DNA of 64,000 nt from an uncultured Clostridia bacterium (GTDB taxonomy: Bacteria; Bacillota; Clostridia; Christensenellales; Borkfalkiaceae). This document shows positions 15,269-23,713 of the stretch, in pieces. Position numbers and translations under genes: made by a program. Numbering within the stretch: position 1 is the stretch's first letter; each line of letters opens with the position of its first letter. The notes under the pieces were generated by a model. That model was not told where the DNA came from. It saw only the letters and a list, made by a program, of their open reading frames with translations, and made no database searches. Location: contig CALVLK010000005.1 of the NCBI GenBank assembly GCA_944337235.1, forward strand, positions 1 through 64,000, read 5' to 3'.

Positions 15269-16132
15269 TTATTTTTTTGCTTCGGCGGAATTTTTCTCTT
15301 CCTCCTGCTCCGGCTCCGCCTTATCGGCGGCGCGTTTGAAAGTGAGGTCGGAGACGGGAAAATCGCGATAGACCATGACGCCGTCCTTTTCGATCTTGAC
15401 GCGCACGATCATGTTGAGCATGTTCGTCGACACGACCGTGCCCTTCCCTTCGGGCGTGCCCACGGAGGAGCCGAGCTTGGGCATCTTCTTGAACACCCCC
15501 GCATAGTACTCGTTCTCGTAGGAGAGGCAGCACATCAGCCGCCCGCACAGCCCGCTGATCTTGCCCGGATTGAGCGAGAGCCCCTGGTTCTTCGCCATCT
15601 TGATGCTCACCTTGCGGAAATCGGGCATACAGCTTGCGCAGCAGCATACCCTGCCGCAGGGCGCAATGCCGCCGATGAGCCGCGTTTCGTCGCGCACGCC
15701 CACCTGCCTGAGCTCGATGCGGATATGGAACACCGCCGCGAGATCCTTGACGAGCTCGCGGAAGTCCACCCGCCCCTCCGAGGAGAAGTAAAAGATGACC
15801 TTGCTGCCGTCGAAGGTGAACTCACAGTCGATGAGCTTCATCTGAAGATTGCGGTTTCTGATCTTCTCCTTGCAGATCGCCATCGCCTCGGGACGGCGCG
15901 CCTCGGCGCGTTCGAGCGCCTCCATATCGCGCTGTGTGGCAATGCGCAGCACGGGCTTGAGGGGGGCGACGATCTCGTCCGTCTCCTTTTCCGGGTTGAC
16001 GACGATGGCGTACTCGATGCCGCGGGCGGTATCGACGATGACGCTCTGCCCCTCTTCCAGCTTCAGATTGCCCGCACTGAAATAGTAGGGCTTGCAGCTG
16101 TTTTTGTATTTTACAACGACCACTTTTGCCAT
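15269..16132 (-). CDS. ricT: PSP1-domain protein RicT (YaaT)
   Basis: A 287-residue protein of the PSP1 family. In B. subtilis RicT, with RicA and RicF, binds iron-sulfur clusters, directs RNase Y to its mRNA targets and affects sporulation and biofilm formation. The C-terminal half carries the Cys-rich signature CGRVCCCASCMPDF and CGRLMCCLSYE that ligates clusters. The last 25 residues are a charged tail. AAAGGAGGTC precedes the start. It follows holB as in Bacillus, so it is probably transcribed from the greA-lysS-holB operon or a promoter within holB. Confidence 0.92.
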   Translation of the reverse strand: MAKVVVVKYKNSCKPYYFSAGNLKLEEGQSVIVDTARGIEYAIVVNPEKETDEIVAPLKPVLRIATQRDMEALERAEARRPEAMAICKEKIRNRNLQMKLIDCEFTFDGSKVIFYFSSEGRVDFRELVKDLAAVFHIRIELRQVGVRDETRLIGGIAPCGRVCCCASCMPDFRKVSIKMAKNQGLSLNPGKISGLCGRLMCCLSYENEYYAGVFKKMPKLGSSVGTPEGKGTVVSTNMLNMIVRVKIEKDGVMVYRDFPVSDLTFKRAADKAEPEQEEEKNSAEAKK

Positions 16133-16198
16133 AATATTATGACCTCCTTTTGAGGGTACGGTATCCCCCGTTCCGCCGACGGTATCCCGTCGGCCCGA

Positions 16199-17101
16199 TT
16201 ATTCCTGTTGCAGCTCCGCCGCGAGCGCCAGAAGGCTCTGCCCGAAGTTGGCGTTGAACTGAATGCGCCGTTCCTCCGTGCGCACGCGCTCCAGCGCGCG
16301 CAGGATGACTTCCGACGGATAGCGCGCCGCAAGGGCCCGCACCCCCTTGCGCAGCACGTGGCGCTCCTGCCCCTCGCGGAAGAAGAGCATGTCGCGCAGG
16401 ACGAGCGCAAGCGCGGCATAGAAAGTGCGCTTGTCGGGGTAGTCGCTCAGGGAGCGGCAGAACGCCGCCCTGTCCTCGGCAGAGAGGAATTGCTCGGCGA
16501 GCCGGAATGCCTCGCCGCCGCCTGCGAGCACCTCCTGTGCGGCGGTGAAGATGCCCCCGCTGACCACAGCCGCCTCGCGGCATGCCTGCCCGCCCCGCTC
16601 GGGGTGCATGCGCAGGAGCGCCGCCGCGATCGCCTCGTCCGGAAAGGGCGGCAGCGTATAGCACTTGGCGCGCGAACGCACGGTGGGCAGCACGGCATAT
16701 TCGTTGCCCGTGCCGAGGAGAAAATATACCCCGCGCGGCGGCTCTTCGAGCAGCTTCAGAAGTTTATTCTGCACGACGGCGGAGGCGTCCTCGAAGCGAT
16801 CGAGTACGAACAGCTTTTTCTCCCCTTCAACGGGGGAGAGCAGACACTCCTCGCCGATGCGCGCGCAGTCCTCGCTCGTGATCTTTTTGCCCTCGGCGGG
16901 GAAAAACAGGCAGTCGGAGAACTGCTCCCGCTCGATCAGGTCCGCCTCGCGGCTGCCCTCCCCGGCGCCGAACAGCGCCTTTGCGCACTCGCGCAGGAGC
17001 GGCCGCAGACATGCGGCGTCGGGAAAGATGACGAGGACCGTCTGCGCCTGGTCGCGCGACATATCGCGATATACCGTTGTCGTATGCAGAAGTTGTTTCA
17101 T
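16199..17101 (-). CDS. holB: DNA polymerase III delta-prime-like subunit
   Basis: A 300-residue AAA+ clamp-loader subunit. It shows the sensor/box pattern LFVLDRFEDASAVVQNKLLKLLEEPP and the arginine-bearing VRSRAKCY typical of delta-prime. The N-terminus is short and lacks a Walker A loop, as expected for a non-ATPase delta-prime. The C-terminal domain would join the pentameric loader that places the beta clamp on DNA. The reading frame is open far upstream, but the ATG at 17101 overlaps the decarboxylase stop (ATGA). Gene order decarboxylase-holB-ricT resembles yaaO...holB-yaaT of Bacillus. Confidence 0.88.
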   Translation of the reverse strand: MKQLLHTTTVYRDMSRDQAQTVLVIFPDAACLRPLLRECAKALFGAGEGSREADLIEREQFSDCLFFPAEGKKITSEDCARIGEECLLSPVEGEKKLFVLDRFEDASAVVQNKLLKLLEEPPRGVYFLLGTGNEYAVLPTVRSRAKCYTLPPFPDEAIAAALLRMHPERGGQACREAAVVSGGIFTAAQEVLAGGGEAFRLAEQFLSAEDRAAFCRSLSDYPDKRTFYAALALVLRDMLFFREGQERHVLRKGVRALAARYPSEVILRALERVRTEERRIQFNANFGQSLLALAAELQQE

Positions 17102-18339
17102 ACGTCCTCCCGATAGACGAGCATACACCCGTCCTCCAGGCCGAAGGTGCCGAAGGCTGCAAGCAGCCTGTCCCGCGCGGATGCGCTCACCCGCTCCCCG
17201 CGGCGCACAAGGGGGATGCAGGGGGGAAAGATGCCGCACTCCCGCGCACATATCCTGCCCGCCGCCCCTTTGAGCGGCACGAGTTCTGTCTCCCGCTCCG
17301 CCATGCTGCAGACGGGAAGCTCCCCTTGGGGAACGGGCGCACGGGGCAGCCCGCGCACCAACCGCTCCAGCCGTTTCAGTTCGCTGCGGCGGGTACAGGG
17401 GGAGAGATAGAACATGAGATAATTTCCGTCGTTGAATTCCGGATATACGCCGTGCTTCTCCAGGAACCGTTCGGCCTCTGCCGCACGGTCGCCGAAGGGC
17501 AGGACGATCTTGCTCCAATCGTGGTTTGCAAGCGCGCCCATCCGCTTCGCACATGCGCGCGCCATGAGCTCCAGCACCTCGTTGCGCGGATAGCGCACGG
17601 CATATTCCACGCTCGCCATGATGGGGTAGGAGGGCGACGTGGTGCGCAGCATGCGCACCGCACCGCCGAGGCGGTCCTGCCAGGCGCCCCGCGCCGAGAC
17701 GACCGCCCCCTGCGTGAGCGCAGGCAGGGACTTGTGCACGCCGTCCACCCACATATCCGCGAATCTCCCCGCATAGAGGGGGGTAAAGTGCAGATGCGCC
17801 CCGTGCGCGCCGTCGATGATGAGCGGTTTGCCCGCCCGATCGCAGAGGGCGCGCGCCGCATTCAGATCGGGCACAAAGCCGTAATAGTCGGGAGAGGTGA
17901 GCAGCAGCGCGTCCGCCCCGTCGAGCGCCGCAGCCATCTCCTCTTCGGAGGGCTGCAGGGGGATCCCCCGCCGCACGGGGGGAACAAATTCCGCGCCGGA
18001 GAGCCCCGCGATGAGGCACCCCTCCTTGACGCTCTTATGAGAAAAGGCGGAAAAGGCTACCGAATGCGCCCCCGCCGCCCGCAATGCAAACATCATGGCA
18101 TGCACGCCGCAGGTGCTGCCGTCCGTAAGGATATAACTTGCATCCGCCCCGAGTATGGCGGCGATGTCCCGCTCGGCACGCGCAATGACGCCCGTGGGCG
18201 AGAGCAGATTGTCGGAATAGGGCAGCTCGGTGATGTCCGCCCCCTGCCGCTTGTGCCCCGGCGTGTGAAAGGAGATATGCCGCGGCTGCGTGCGCAGCAT
18301 CTGCGCGATGAGGCATTGCCGCAGCGTGCGCCCCTTCAT
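17098..18339 (-). CDS. Orn/Lys/Arg decarboxylase-family PLP enzyme (YaaO-like)
   Basis: A 413-residue fold-type I PLP enzyme. SFHTPGHKRQG at the N-terminus and DNLLSPTGVI are hallmarks of the family; DGAHGAH holds the Asp that contacts the pyridine nitrogen, and the Schiff-base Lys is in VDGVHKSLPALTQGA. The short C-terminal domain fits the YaaO/SpeA type rather than the large inducible decarboxylases. Arginine or lysine is the likely substrate, giving agmatine or cadaverine. It overlaps the neighbouring genes by four bases at both ends, so it belongs to the same coupled operon as holB. Confidence 0.85.
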   Translation of the reverse strand: MKGRTLRQCLIAQMLRTQPRHISFHTPGHKRQGADITELPYSDNLLSPTGVIARAERDIAAILGADASYILTDGSTCGVHAMMFALRAAGAHSVAFSAFSHKSVKEGCLIAGLSGAEFVPPVRRGIPLQPSEEEMAAALDGADALLLTSPDYYGFVPDLNAARALCDRAGKPLIIDGAHGAHLHFTPLYAGRFADMWVDGVHKSLPALTQGAVVSARGAWQDRLGGAVRMLRTTSPSYPIMASVEYAVRYPRNEVLELMARACAKRMGALANHDWSKIVLPFGDRAAEAERFLEKHGVYPEFNDGNYLMFYLSPCTRRSELKRLERLVRGLPRAPVPQGELPVCSMAERETELVPLKGAAGRICARECGIFPPCIPLVRRGERVSASARDRLLAAFGTFGLEDGCMLVYREDV

Positions 18340-19298
18340 AGACGGTACTCTCTGACGAGGTAGGCGAGGAAGCTCACCGTCTCGTACCGGAGGTCGTTGC
18401 TGCGGTCGCTGAGCAAATCGGTGTTGAAGAGGATGAGGCTGATCTCGCTTGCAGACTGGCGCACTTCGCCCGTCTCCTCGTTCTCCTCCTCATAATAATA
18501 CAGATCTTTGAGGTTGCCGAGCGCCCCGAGCGCGACGCCGCAGTTATAGGTACCCGCCTCGACATAGGACTCCTCGTCGGCGTCCTCCTTGGCGATCGTG
18601 ATGGTGGAATAGCTGAGCAGCTCCTCCTCGAACGCCTGCATCACATACAGATAGTCCTCGCGCAGCGTGCGCAGCCGCTCCTTCTCCTCCTCGACGCCCG
18701 CCGCGCGGGCCTCCTCCGAACGGAAGCGGTTGTCGCCGTCGTTGCGGGCATGGAACGCCGCCTCTGCGGCGGCCTCGTCCAGTGCGGCGGAGAGATCTTC
18801 GCCGAAAAAGCGCGCCAGATAGGTGCGGCAGTCTGCAAGATAGACGTCCATCTCCAGAAAGCCATGCTTGTCCTCGTAGCGGTGATTGACCCCGACGAGC
18901 ATATGCACGGCGTCGTACCCCAGCGACTCCGGATCGTTGAGATGGGAGACAAACATGACGGTGCGCGCAGGGTTGGTGAGACGGGTGGAGTACATGGCCC
19001 CGGCGTACATGCCCGAGAACATGGAGCCCGTCGCGGAGGCCGTGATCGTCTCTGCCGACGTATCAAGAATGTCGTACGAGAGCGCTTCGGAAAGATCGTC
19101 CTCCAATGTAGCCGTCCGCGTGCCCGAAACGAGCTCATATGCGTACACGGTAAAGATCTGTGTGTCGGCGGGCATCGTACGGATGGAGGTGAATATGATG
19201 CAGATCGCCACCACCGCCGCTGCGGCGCAGGCGAGCATCTTCAGCCAATCGTACGAAATGAGATTGCCAAGCCTTGTTTTGGTGATTCTTGCGTCCAA
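18336..19298 (-). CDS. single-pass membrane protein, unknown
   Basis: A 320-residue protein that I do not recognise. One transmembrane helix (about residues 19-38, MLACAAAAVVAICIIFTSI) follows a basic N-terminus, leaving about 280 residues outside, rich in Glu, Asp, Tyr and Ala, with likely helices at 160-215. The start is TTG at 19298 with GGAGGAG upstream. It lies between lysS (28-base gap) and the decarboxylase (ATGA overlap), so it is co-expressed with housekeeping genes. The large acidic outer domain suggests an envelope role, but nothing more can be said. Confidence 0.7.
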   Translation of the reverse strand: MDARITKTRLGNLISYDWLKMLACAAAAVVAICIIFTSIRTMPADTQIFTVYAYELVSGTRTATLEDDLSEALSYDILDTSAETITASATGSMFSGMYAGAMYSTRLTNPARTVMFVSHLNDPESLGYDAVHMLVGVNHRYEDKHGFLEMDVYLADCRTYLARFFGEDLSAALDEAAAEAAFHARNDGDNRFRSEEARAAGVEEEKERLRTLREDYLYVMQAFEEELLSYSTITIAKEDADEESYVEAGTYNCGVALGALGNLKDLYYYEEENEETGEVRQSASEISLILFNTDLLSDRSNDLRYETVSFLAYLVREYRL

Positions 19299-19326
19299 AA
19301 GTTCTCCTCCGGAGAAGGAATTGCTC

Positions 19327-20820
19327 CTATCTCTTTGGTTTCATCGTGGGGAAGAGCAGCACGTCGCGGATGCTCGGGCTGTCGGTGAGCAGCATGACGA
19401 GGCGGTCGACGCCGAAGCCCAGCCCGCCCGTGGGGGGCATGCCGTGCTCGAGCGCGTCCAGAAAGTCCTCGTCTACCTGCGCGTTCATGCCGAGGGCGCG
19501 CTTGCGCTCCGCCTGTTCGGTCATGCGGCGGCGCTGATCGATGGGATCGTTCAGCTCGGAGAAGGCATTGCCCATCTCCGTGCCGTTGATGAAATATTCA
19601 AACCGTTCGGTCATCGTGGGATCCTCCGGCTTGCGCTTTGCGAGCGGAGAGATCTCCACGGGATAGTCGTAGATAAAGGTGGGCTGGATGAGCTTGTCCT
19701 CGACATAGGCGTCGAAGAACTCGGCAAGGATATGGCCCTTGCTGTCCTTGCCCGCCTCAAGCTCAATGTGATGCTCCGCCGCGAGCGCACGCGCCTCCTC
19801 GTCCGAAGCGACGGCGGAAAAGTCCACGCCGGAATATTTTTTCACCGCCTCGGTCATCGTCATGCGTTCCCAGTGCGAGAGGTCGATGATCTGCCCCTGA
19901 TAGCTGATCTGCAGCGTGCCGCACACCTCGCTTGCGATGTGCTTGTACATGCCCTCGATGAAGTCCATCATATAGCGGTAATCGACGTATGCCTGATACA
20001 TCTCTACCGTGGTGAACTCGGGGTTGTGCGAGGCGTCCATGCCCTCGTTGCGGAAAATGCGCCCCACCTCGTACACGCGCTCGTATCCGCCCACGATGAG
20101 GCGCTTCAAGTACAGCTCCGTCTCGATGCGCAGATACATATCGATGTCGAGCGCGTTGTGATGCGTCTTGAACGGGCGGGCGTCCGCGCCGATCTCAAGC
20201 GGAAGCAGAATAGGGGTATCCACCTCCATATACCCGTGCGCGTCGAGATAGCCGCGGATGGCCGAGATGATGCCCGCGCGGCGGCGGAAGGTCTCGCGCA
20301 CGTCCTCGTTCATGATGAGGTCGATGTGGCGCAGGCGGTACTTCATGTCGACGTTCTGCAGCCCGTTGTGCTTTTCGGGCAGCGGTTTGAGCGCCTTGGA
20401 GAGCAGTACGAGCTCGCGGGCGTGCACGCTCACCTCGCCCGTCTGCGTGCGGAACACATACCCCTTGACGCCGACGATGTCGCCGATATCGAAGTCCTTT
20501 TTGTAGGACATATACACGTCTTCGCCCACGTCCTGGCGGGTGATATAGACCTGGATGAGCCCGTCGCGGTCGAGGATATGCGAAAAAGACGCCTTGCCCA
20601 TGATGCGGCGCGACATGAGCCGGCCCGCAACGCAGACGTCCTTCCCCTCGTACGACGCGAACTGCTCCTTGATCTGCGCGGAGTGCGCGTCCTGATCGTA
20701 CCTGGTGATCTCGTAGGGATTCTTCCCCTCCGCCATGAGCTTTGCAAGCTTTTCGCGGCGGATCCTCGCCTGTTCGGCGAGCGCCTCCTCTTCGGAGACA
20801 TTCATGTTCTTCTCTTCCAT
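19327..20820 (-). CDS. lysS: lysyl-tRNA synthetase, class II
   Basis: A 497-residue class II synthetase charging tRNA-Lys. An N-terminal OB-fold anticodon-binding domain (about 60-165, with VCVAGRLMSRR) is followed by the catalytic domain with motif 2 (GRIFRNEGMDASHNPEFTTVE) and motif 3 (GGLGFGVDRLVMLLT). The segment normally reading GGA-A-ARPF is LEIGADARPF here, a mild divergence at the start of the active site. It follows greA by 45 bases in one operon; greA-lysS pairing is common in Firmicutes. The ribosome-binding site is weak (GAGAG). Confidence 0.95.
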   Translation of the reverse strand: MEEKNMNVSEEEALAEQARIRREKLAKLMAEGKNPYEITRYDQDAHSAQIKEQFASYEGKDVCVAGRLMSRRIMGKASFSHILDRDGLIQVYITRQDVGEDVYMSYKKDFDIGDIVGVKGYVFRTQTGEVSVHARELVLLSKALKPLPEKHNGLQNVDMKYRLRHIDLIMNEDVRETFRRRAGIISAIRGYLDAHGYMEVDTPILLPLEIGADARPFKTHHNALDIDMYLRIETELYLKRLIVGGYERVYEVGRIFRNEGMDASHNPEFTTVEMYQAYVDYRYMMDFIEGMYKHIASEVCGTLQISYQGQIIDLSHWERMTMTEAVKKYSGVDFSAVASDEEARALAAEHHIELEAGKDSKGHILAEFFDAYVEDKLIQPTFIYDYPVEISPLAKRKPEDPTMTERFEYFINGTEMGNAFSELNDPIDQRRRMTEQAERKRALGMNAQVDEDFLDALEHGMPPTGGLGFGVDRLVMLLTDSPSIRDVLLFPTMKPKR

Positions 20821-20865
20821 TCGCTCTCTCTTTGTCTTGTTCTGTGCGGCTTCGGCCGCGCGCGC

Positions 20866-21333
20866 TCAGCCGATCTGAAGGATCTTGAGCTTATATTCGC
20901 CGTCGGGCGCCTTGACCGAGACGGTATCGCCCTTCTTTCTGCCCAGAAGCGCCGCCCCGACGGGGGACTCGTTGGAAATGATATTTTTCATGGGATCCAC
21001 TTCCGTCGTGCCCATGATGGAATAGGTGATATCCTCGTCGAAGTCGAAGTCGTGCACGGTCACGCTCGAGCCGATATGCACGGAGGTGTTGTCGTCGTTT
21101 TCCTCGATGATGACCGCGTTTTTGACCTTATAGTCAAGCTCCGCGATCTCGCCCTCGTTTGCCGCCTGCTCGTTGCGCGCGGCGTCATACTCCGCGTTTT
21201 CGGAGAGGTCGCCGTGGCTGCGCGCTTCGGCGATGCGCTCTACGATCTCCGCACGTTTGGTCGTCTGAAGGTACTCAAGCTGCTTCTTCGCCGCCTCATA
21301 GCCTTCCTGCGTCATATAAAACTTGTCTGCCAT
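20866..21333 (-). CDS. greA: transcript cleavage factor GreA
   Basis: A 155-residue GreA. It enters the RNA polymerase secondary channel and stimulates cleavage of backtracked RNA. The N-terminal coiled coil (about 1-75) has the tip acidic pair in GDLSENAEYDAARN, and the C-terminal FKBP-like domain ends with VGAALLGRKKGDTVSVKAP. It heads the long greA-lysS-...-holB operon behind a near-perfect promoter, with a roughly 100-base leader containing a strong hairpin. Confidence 0.96.
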   Translation of the reverse strand: MADKFYMTQEGYEAAKKQLEYLQTTKRAEIVERIAEARSHGDLSENAEYDAARNEQAANEGEIAELDYKVKNAVIIEENDDNTSVHIGSSVTVHDFDFDEDITYSIMGTTEVDPMKNIISNESPVGAALLGRKKGDTVSVKAPDGEYKLKILQIG

Positions 21334-21390
21334 CTTTGAATAACCCTCTTTTTTGCGCAGATGCGCAGTATCATGATTTCAACGAAAGAC

Positions 21391-21421
21391 ACCGTGATCC
21401 CCCCGTACGGGGAATCACGGT
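21391..21421 (-). promoter_or_regulatory. strong hairpin in the greA leader
   Basis: ACCGTGAT and CCCC pair with GGGG and ATCACGGT around a GTAC loop, inside the transcribed leader of the greA operon. There is no T run directly after it on the minus strand, so it is more likely a leader structure than a finished terminator. Confidence 0.4.
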
Positions 21422-21440
21422 CATCGTCTTTCTTTGCAGT

Positions 21441-21469
21441 ATTATAACCATTTCCGCCCTGCTTGTCAA
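21441..21469 (-). promoter_or_regulatory. consensus promoter of the greA-lysS-holB operon
   Basis: On the minus strand, TTGACA (21464-21469), a 17-base spacer and TATAAT (21441-21446): both hexamers match the sigma-A consensus exactly. Confidence 0.85.
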
Positions 21470-21549
21470 TCACTTCTCGTGCGCATTGCCATATTTTTCA
21501 TTCTTTTTTACGAAAGCGCCGTACGAAAGGCGGCGCGCGTGCAAAACAT

Positions 21550-21577
21550 TTGCCTTTTTATGGAAAATGCTTATAAT
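21550..21577 (+). promoter_or_regulatory. promoter giving a leaderless start
   Basis: TTGCCT (21550-21555), a 16-base spacer and TATAAT (21572-21577), seven bases before the ATG at 21585. Confidence 0.55.
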
Positions 21578-21584
21578 AGAGGAT

Positions 21585-21842
21585 ATGTTTCACATCTGGG
21601 CAAAAGTGTACATCGACGATCACATCGAAAAACAATGCGTCTACCGCCGCGAGGAGGCGTTCACCTATTCGGCCTTCTTTACCTATCTGGCGGAGATCTG
21701 CGACGAGCTGGACATCCCCACGCCCGTCCTCGTCAAGGCGCACCTCTTCCGCTATGCAAAGTTCAACCATGTCGTGTTCCGCGCGAGCGATTTTATGGAG
21801 GAGATCCCCTTCACCCGGCTGGTGCTGGAAAATATTTTATAG
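21585..21842 (+). CDS. small conserved-looking protein, unknown
   Basis: An 85-residue soluble protein beginning MFHIWAKVYIDDHIEKQ, with aromatic-rich helices (YSAFFTYLAEICDEL) and a C-terminal acidic segment. I cannot place it in a family with certainty, although clostridial genomes carry similar short proteins. The ATG at 21585 is favoured over an upstream ATG inside the promoter; it lies seven bases after TATAAT, so the mRNA should be leaderless. It is a single gene followed by a gene on the other strand ten bases away. Confidence 0.65.
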   Translation: MFHIWAKVYIDDHIEKQCVYRREEAFTYSAFFTYLAEICDELDIPTPVLVKAHLFRYAKFNHVVFRASDFMEEIPFTRLVLENIL

Positions 21843-21851
21843 GCCGACGGG

Positions 21852-22061
21852 CTAAGAGAGCGCATCGGCGGGGCGGAAGGCGACGAGCCAGAAGGCGAGC
21901 CAAAGCCCCGAGACGGCGACGGCGGCGTGCAATGTGCGCAGCGCGCGTTCGCTGCCCGCGCACAGCAAAAAGAGCACGTCGATCCCCCCAAGGGCATAGA
22001 CGACGGAGCAGAGTGCAAACAGGATGAGGATCCCCGAACAGATGAGCGTGGTGAGCTTCAT
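21852..22061 (-). CDS. small two-helix membrane protein, unknown
   Basis: A 69-residue protein with two hydrophobic helices (about residues 4-26 and 40-60) around a short loop with LCAGSERAL. I do not recognise it. Translation probably starts at ATG 22061 or 22067; there is no ribosome-binding site at either. A TTGCGT-18-CATAGT pair ends six bases before 22061, matching the leaderless pattern seen elsewhere, though these hexamers are poor. It is transcribed away from the FAD gene. Confidence 0.5.
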   Translation of the reverse strand: MKLTTLICSGILILFALCSVVYALGGIDVLFLLCAGSERALRTLHAAVAVSGLWLAFWLVAFRPADALS

Positions 22062-22103
22062 ACCCATACTATGTGCAGTACCGCCGAAATCACGCAAAAT
22101 AAC

Positions 22104-22132
22104 TTGCCTTTTGCGGGGAGCTTTGCTATAAT
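22104..22132 (+). promoter_or_regulatory. promoter of the FAD oxidoreductase gene
   Basis: TTGCCT (22104-22109), a 17-base spacer and TATAAT (22127-22132). The region is very similar to the promoter at 5118-5146 but here is followed by a normal 45-base leader. Confidence 0.7.
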
Positions 22133-22183
22133 GAACGGCGTGGCAGAGGACTGCCGCCCAGCAAATTCACGGGAGAGAATGTT

Positions 22184-23566
22184 ATGAAGTACGACGTCAT
22201 CATCATCGGCGCGGGCCCCGGCGGGATCTTTTCCGCCTACGAGCTCATCAAGATCGATCAGGGGCTGCGCATCGCCGTATTCGAGGCGGGTCACCCGCTT
22301 GACAGGCGCCGCTGCCCCATCGACGGCATCAAGGTAAAATCCTGCATCAACTGCAGCTGCTGCTCGATCATGAGCGGCTTCGGCGGCGCGGGCGCCTTCT
22401 CCGACGGGAAATACAACATCACCAACGACTTCGGCGGCACGCTCTACGAGCACATCGGCAAGAAAGAGGCGCTGCTGCTCATGCACTATGTCGACGAGAT
22501 CAACATGGCGCACGGCGGCGCGGGGACCAAGCTCTATTCGACGGCGGGCTCCGCCTTCAAGACGGAGTGCATTCGCAACGGGCTGCATCTGCTCGACGCC
22601 TCCGTCCGCCATCTGGGCACGGACATCAACTACGTCGTGCTCGAAAACCTCTATCAGTACTTAAAAGACAGGGTAGATTTTTATTTCGACACCCCGGTGG
22701 AGCGCATCGAGATCGCAGACGGCGAATACCGCGCGATCTGCAGACAGGGCGAATTTTCCGCCAAGGAGTGCGTCATCTCGGTGGGCAGGAGCGGCAGCAA
22801 GTGGATGGAAAACGTCTGCCGCGAGCTGGGCATCGGCACCAGGAGCAACCGCGTGGACATCGGCGTGCGCGTTGAACTGCCCGCAGAGGTCTTTTCGCAC
22901 ATCACCGACGAACTGTACGAGAGCAAGATCGTCTACCGCACGGAAAAATACGGCGACCGCGTGCGCACCTTCTGCATGAACCCGCGCGGCGCCGTCGTCA
23001 ACGAGAACACCAACGGCATCATCACCGTCAACGGGCACAGCTATGAGGACCCCGCACGGCAGACGAACAACACCAACTTTGCGCTGCTCGTCTCCAAACA
23101 TTTCTCCGAGCCGTTCAAGGACTCCAACGGATACGGCGAGTCCATTGCACGGCTGAGCAATATGCTGGGCGGGGGCGTGCTGATGCAGCGCTTCGGCGAT
23201 CTCATCCGCGGGCAGCGCTCCACCCCAGACCGCATCAAAGATTCCTTCCTCGTGCCCACGCTGGACGCAACGCCGGGCGATCTGAGCCTGGTTCTGCCCA
23301 AGCGCATCCTCGACGGGATCATCGAAATGCTGTATGCGCTCGACAAGGTGGCGCCGGGCACGGCGAACAACGACACCATGCTCTACGGCGTCGAGGTCAA
23401 GTTCTATAATATGGAGGTGGACGTGGACGAACACCTCGAGACGAAATATCCCGGCCTGTACGTCATCGGCGACGGCAGCGGGATCACGCATTCCCTCTCG
23501 CATGCCTCGGCGAGCGGCATCTATGTGGCGCGCCGGATTGCATTGAAGGAGTGTGCGGCGCGCTGA
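22184..23566 (+). CDS. FAD-dependent oxidoreductase (COG2509-like)
   Basis: A 460-residue flavoprotein. The N-terminal dinucleotide-binding motif IIGAGPGGIFSAYEL (residues 7-21) and the C-terminal FAD contact VIGDGSGITHSLSHASASG are clear. A Cys-rich stretch CPIDGIKVKSCINCSCCSIMSGFGG (about 45-69) could bind a cluster or be redox-active and is typical of this uncharacterised dehydrogenase group, found mainly in anaerobes. Its substrate is unknown. GGGAGAG precedes the start; it is monocistronic with a strong promoter and terminator. Confidence 0.85.
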   Translation: MKYDVIIIGAGPGGIFSAYELIKIDQGLRIAVFEAGHPLDRRRCPIDGIKVKSCINCSCCSIMSGFGGAGAFSDGKYNITNDFGGTLYEHIGKKEALLLMHYVDEINMAHGGAGTKLYSTAGSAFKTECIRNGLHLLDASVRHLGTDINYVVLENLYQYLKDRVDFYFDTPVERIEIADGEYRAICRQGEFSAKECVISVGRSGSKWMENVCRELGIGTRSNRVDIGVRVELPAEVFSHITDELYESKIVYRTEKYGDRVRTFCMNPRGAVVNENTNGIITVNGHSYEDPARQTNNTNFALLVSKHFSEPFKDSNGYGESIARLSNMLGGGVLMQRFGDLIRGQRSTPDRIKDSFLVPTLDATPGDLSLVLPKRILDGIIEMLYALDKVAPGTANNDTMLYGVEVKFYNMEVDVDEHLETKYPGLYVIGDGSGITHSLSHASASGIYVARRIALKECAAR

Positions 23567-23571
23567 CCTTT

Positions 23572-23597
23572 CGGCCCGCACAGGCGGGCCGTTTTTT
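23572..23597 (+). terminator. terminator of the FAD oxidoreductase gene
   Basis: CGGCCCGC (23572-23579) pairs with GCGGGCCG (23584-23591), loop ACAG, followed by six T. Confidence 0.9.
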
Positions 23598-23713
23598 GAG
23601 GCGGCTTTTTCCGCGCGGGGAAATTAAACTTGCGCGGATTTGATTTTATGACTTCTACGGGAGATCCCCGCAGAGATATTGGACAATCTATTTTACCAAA
23701 GGAGGACAAACAG

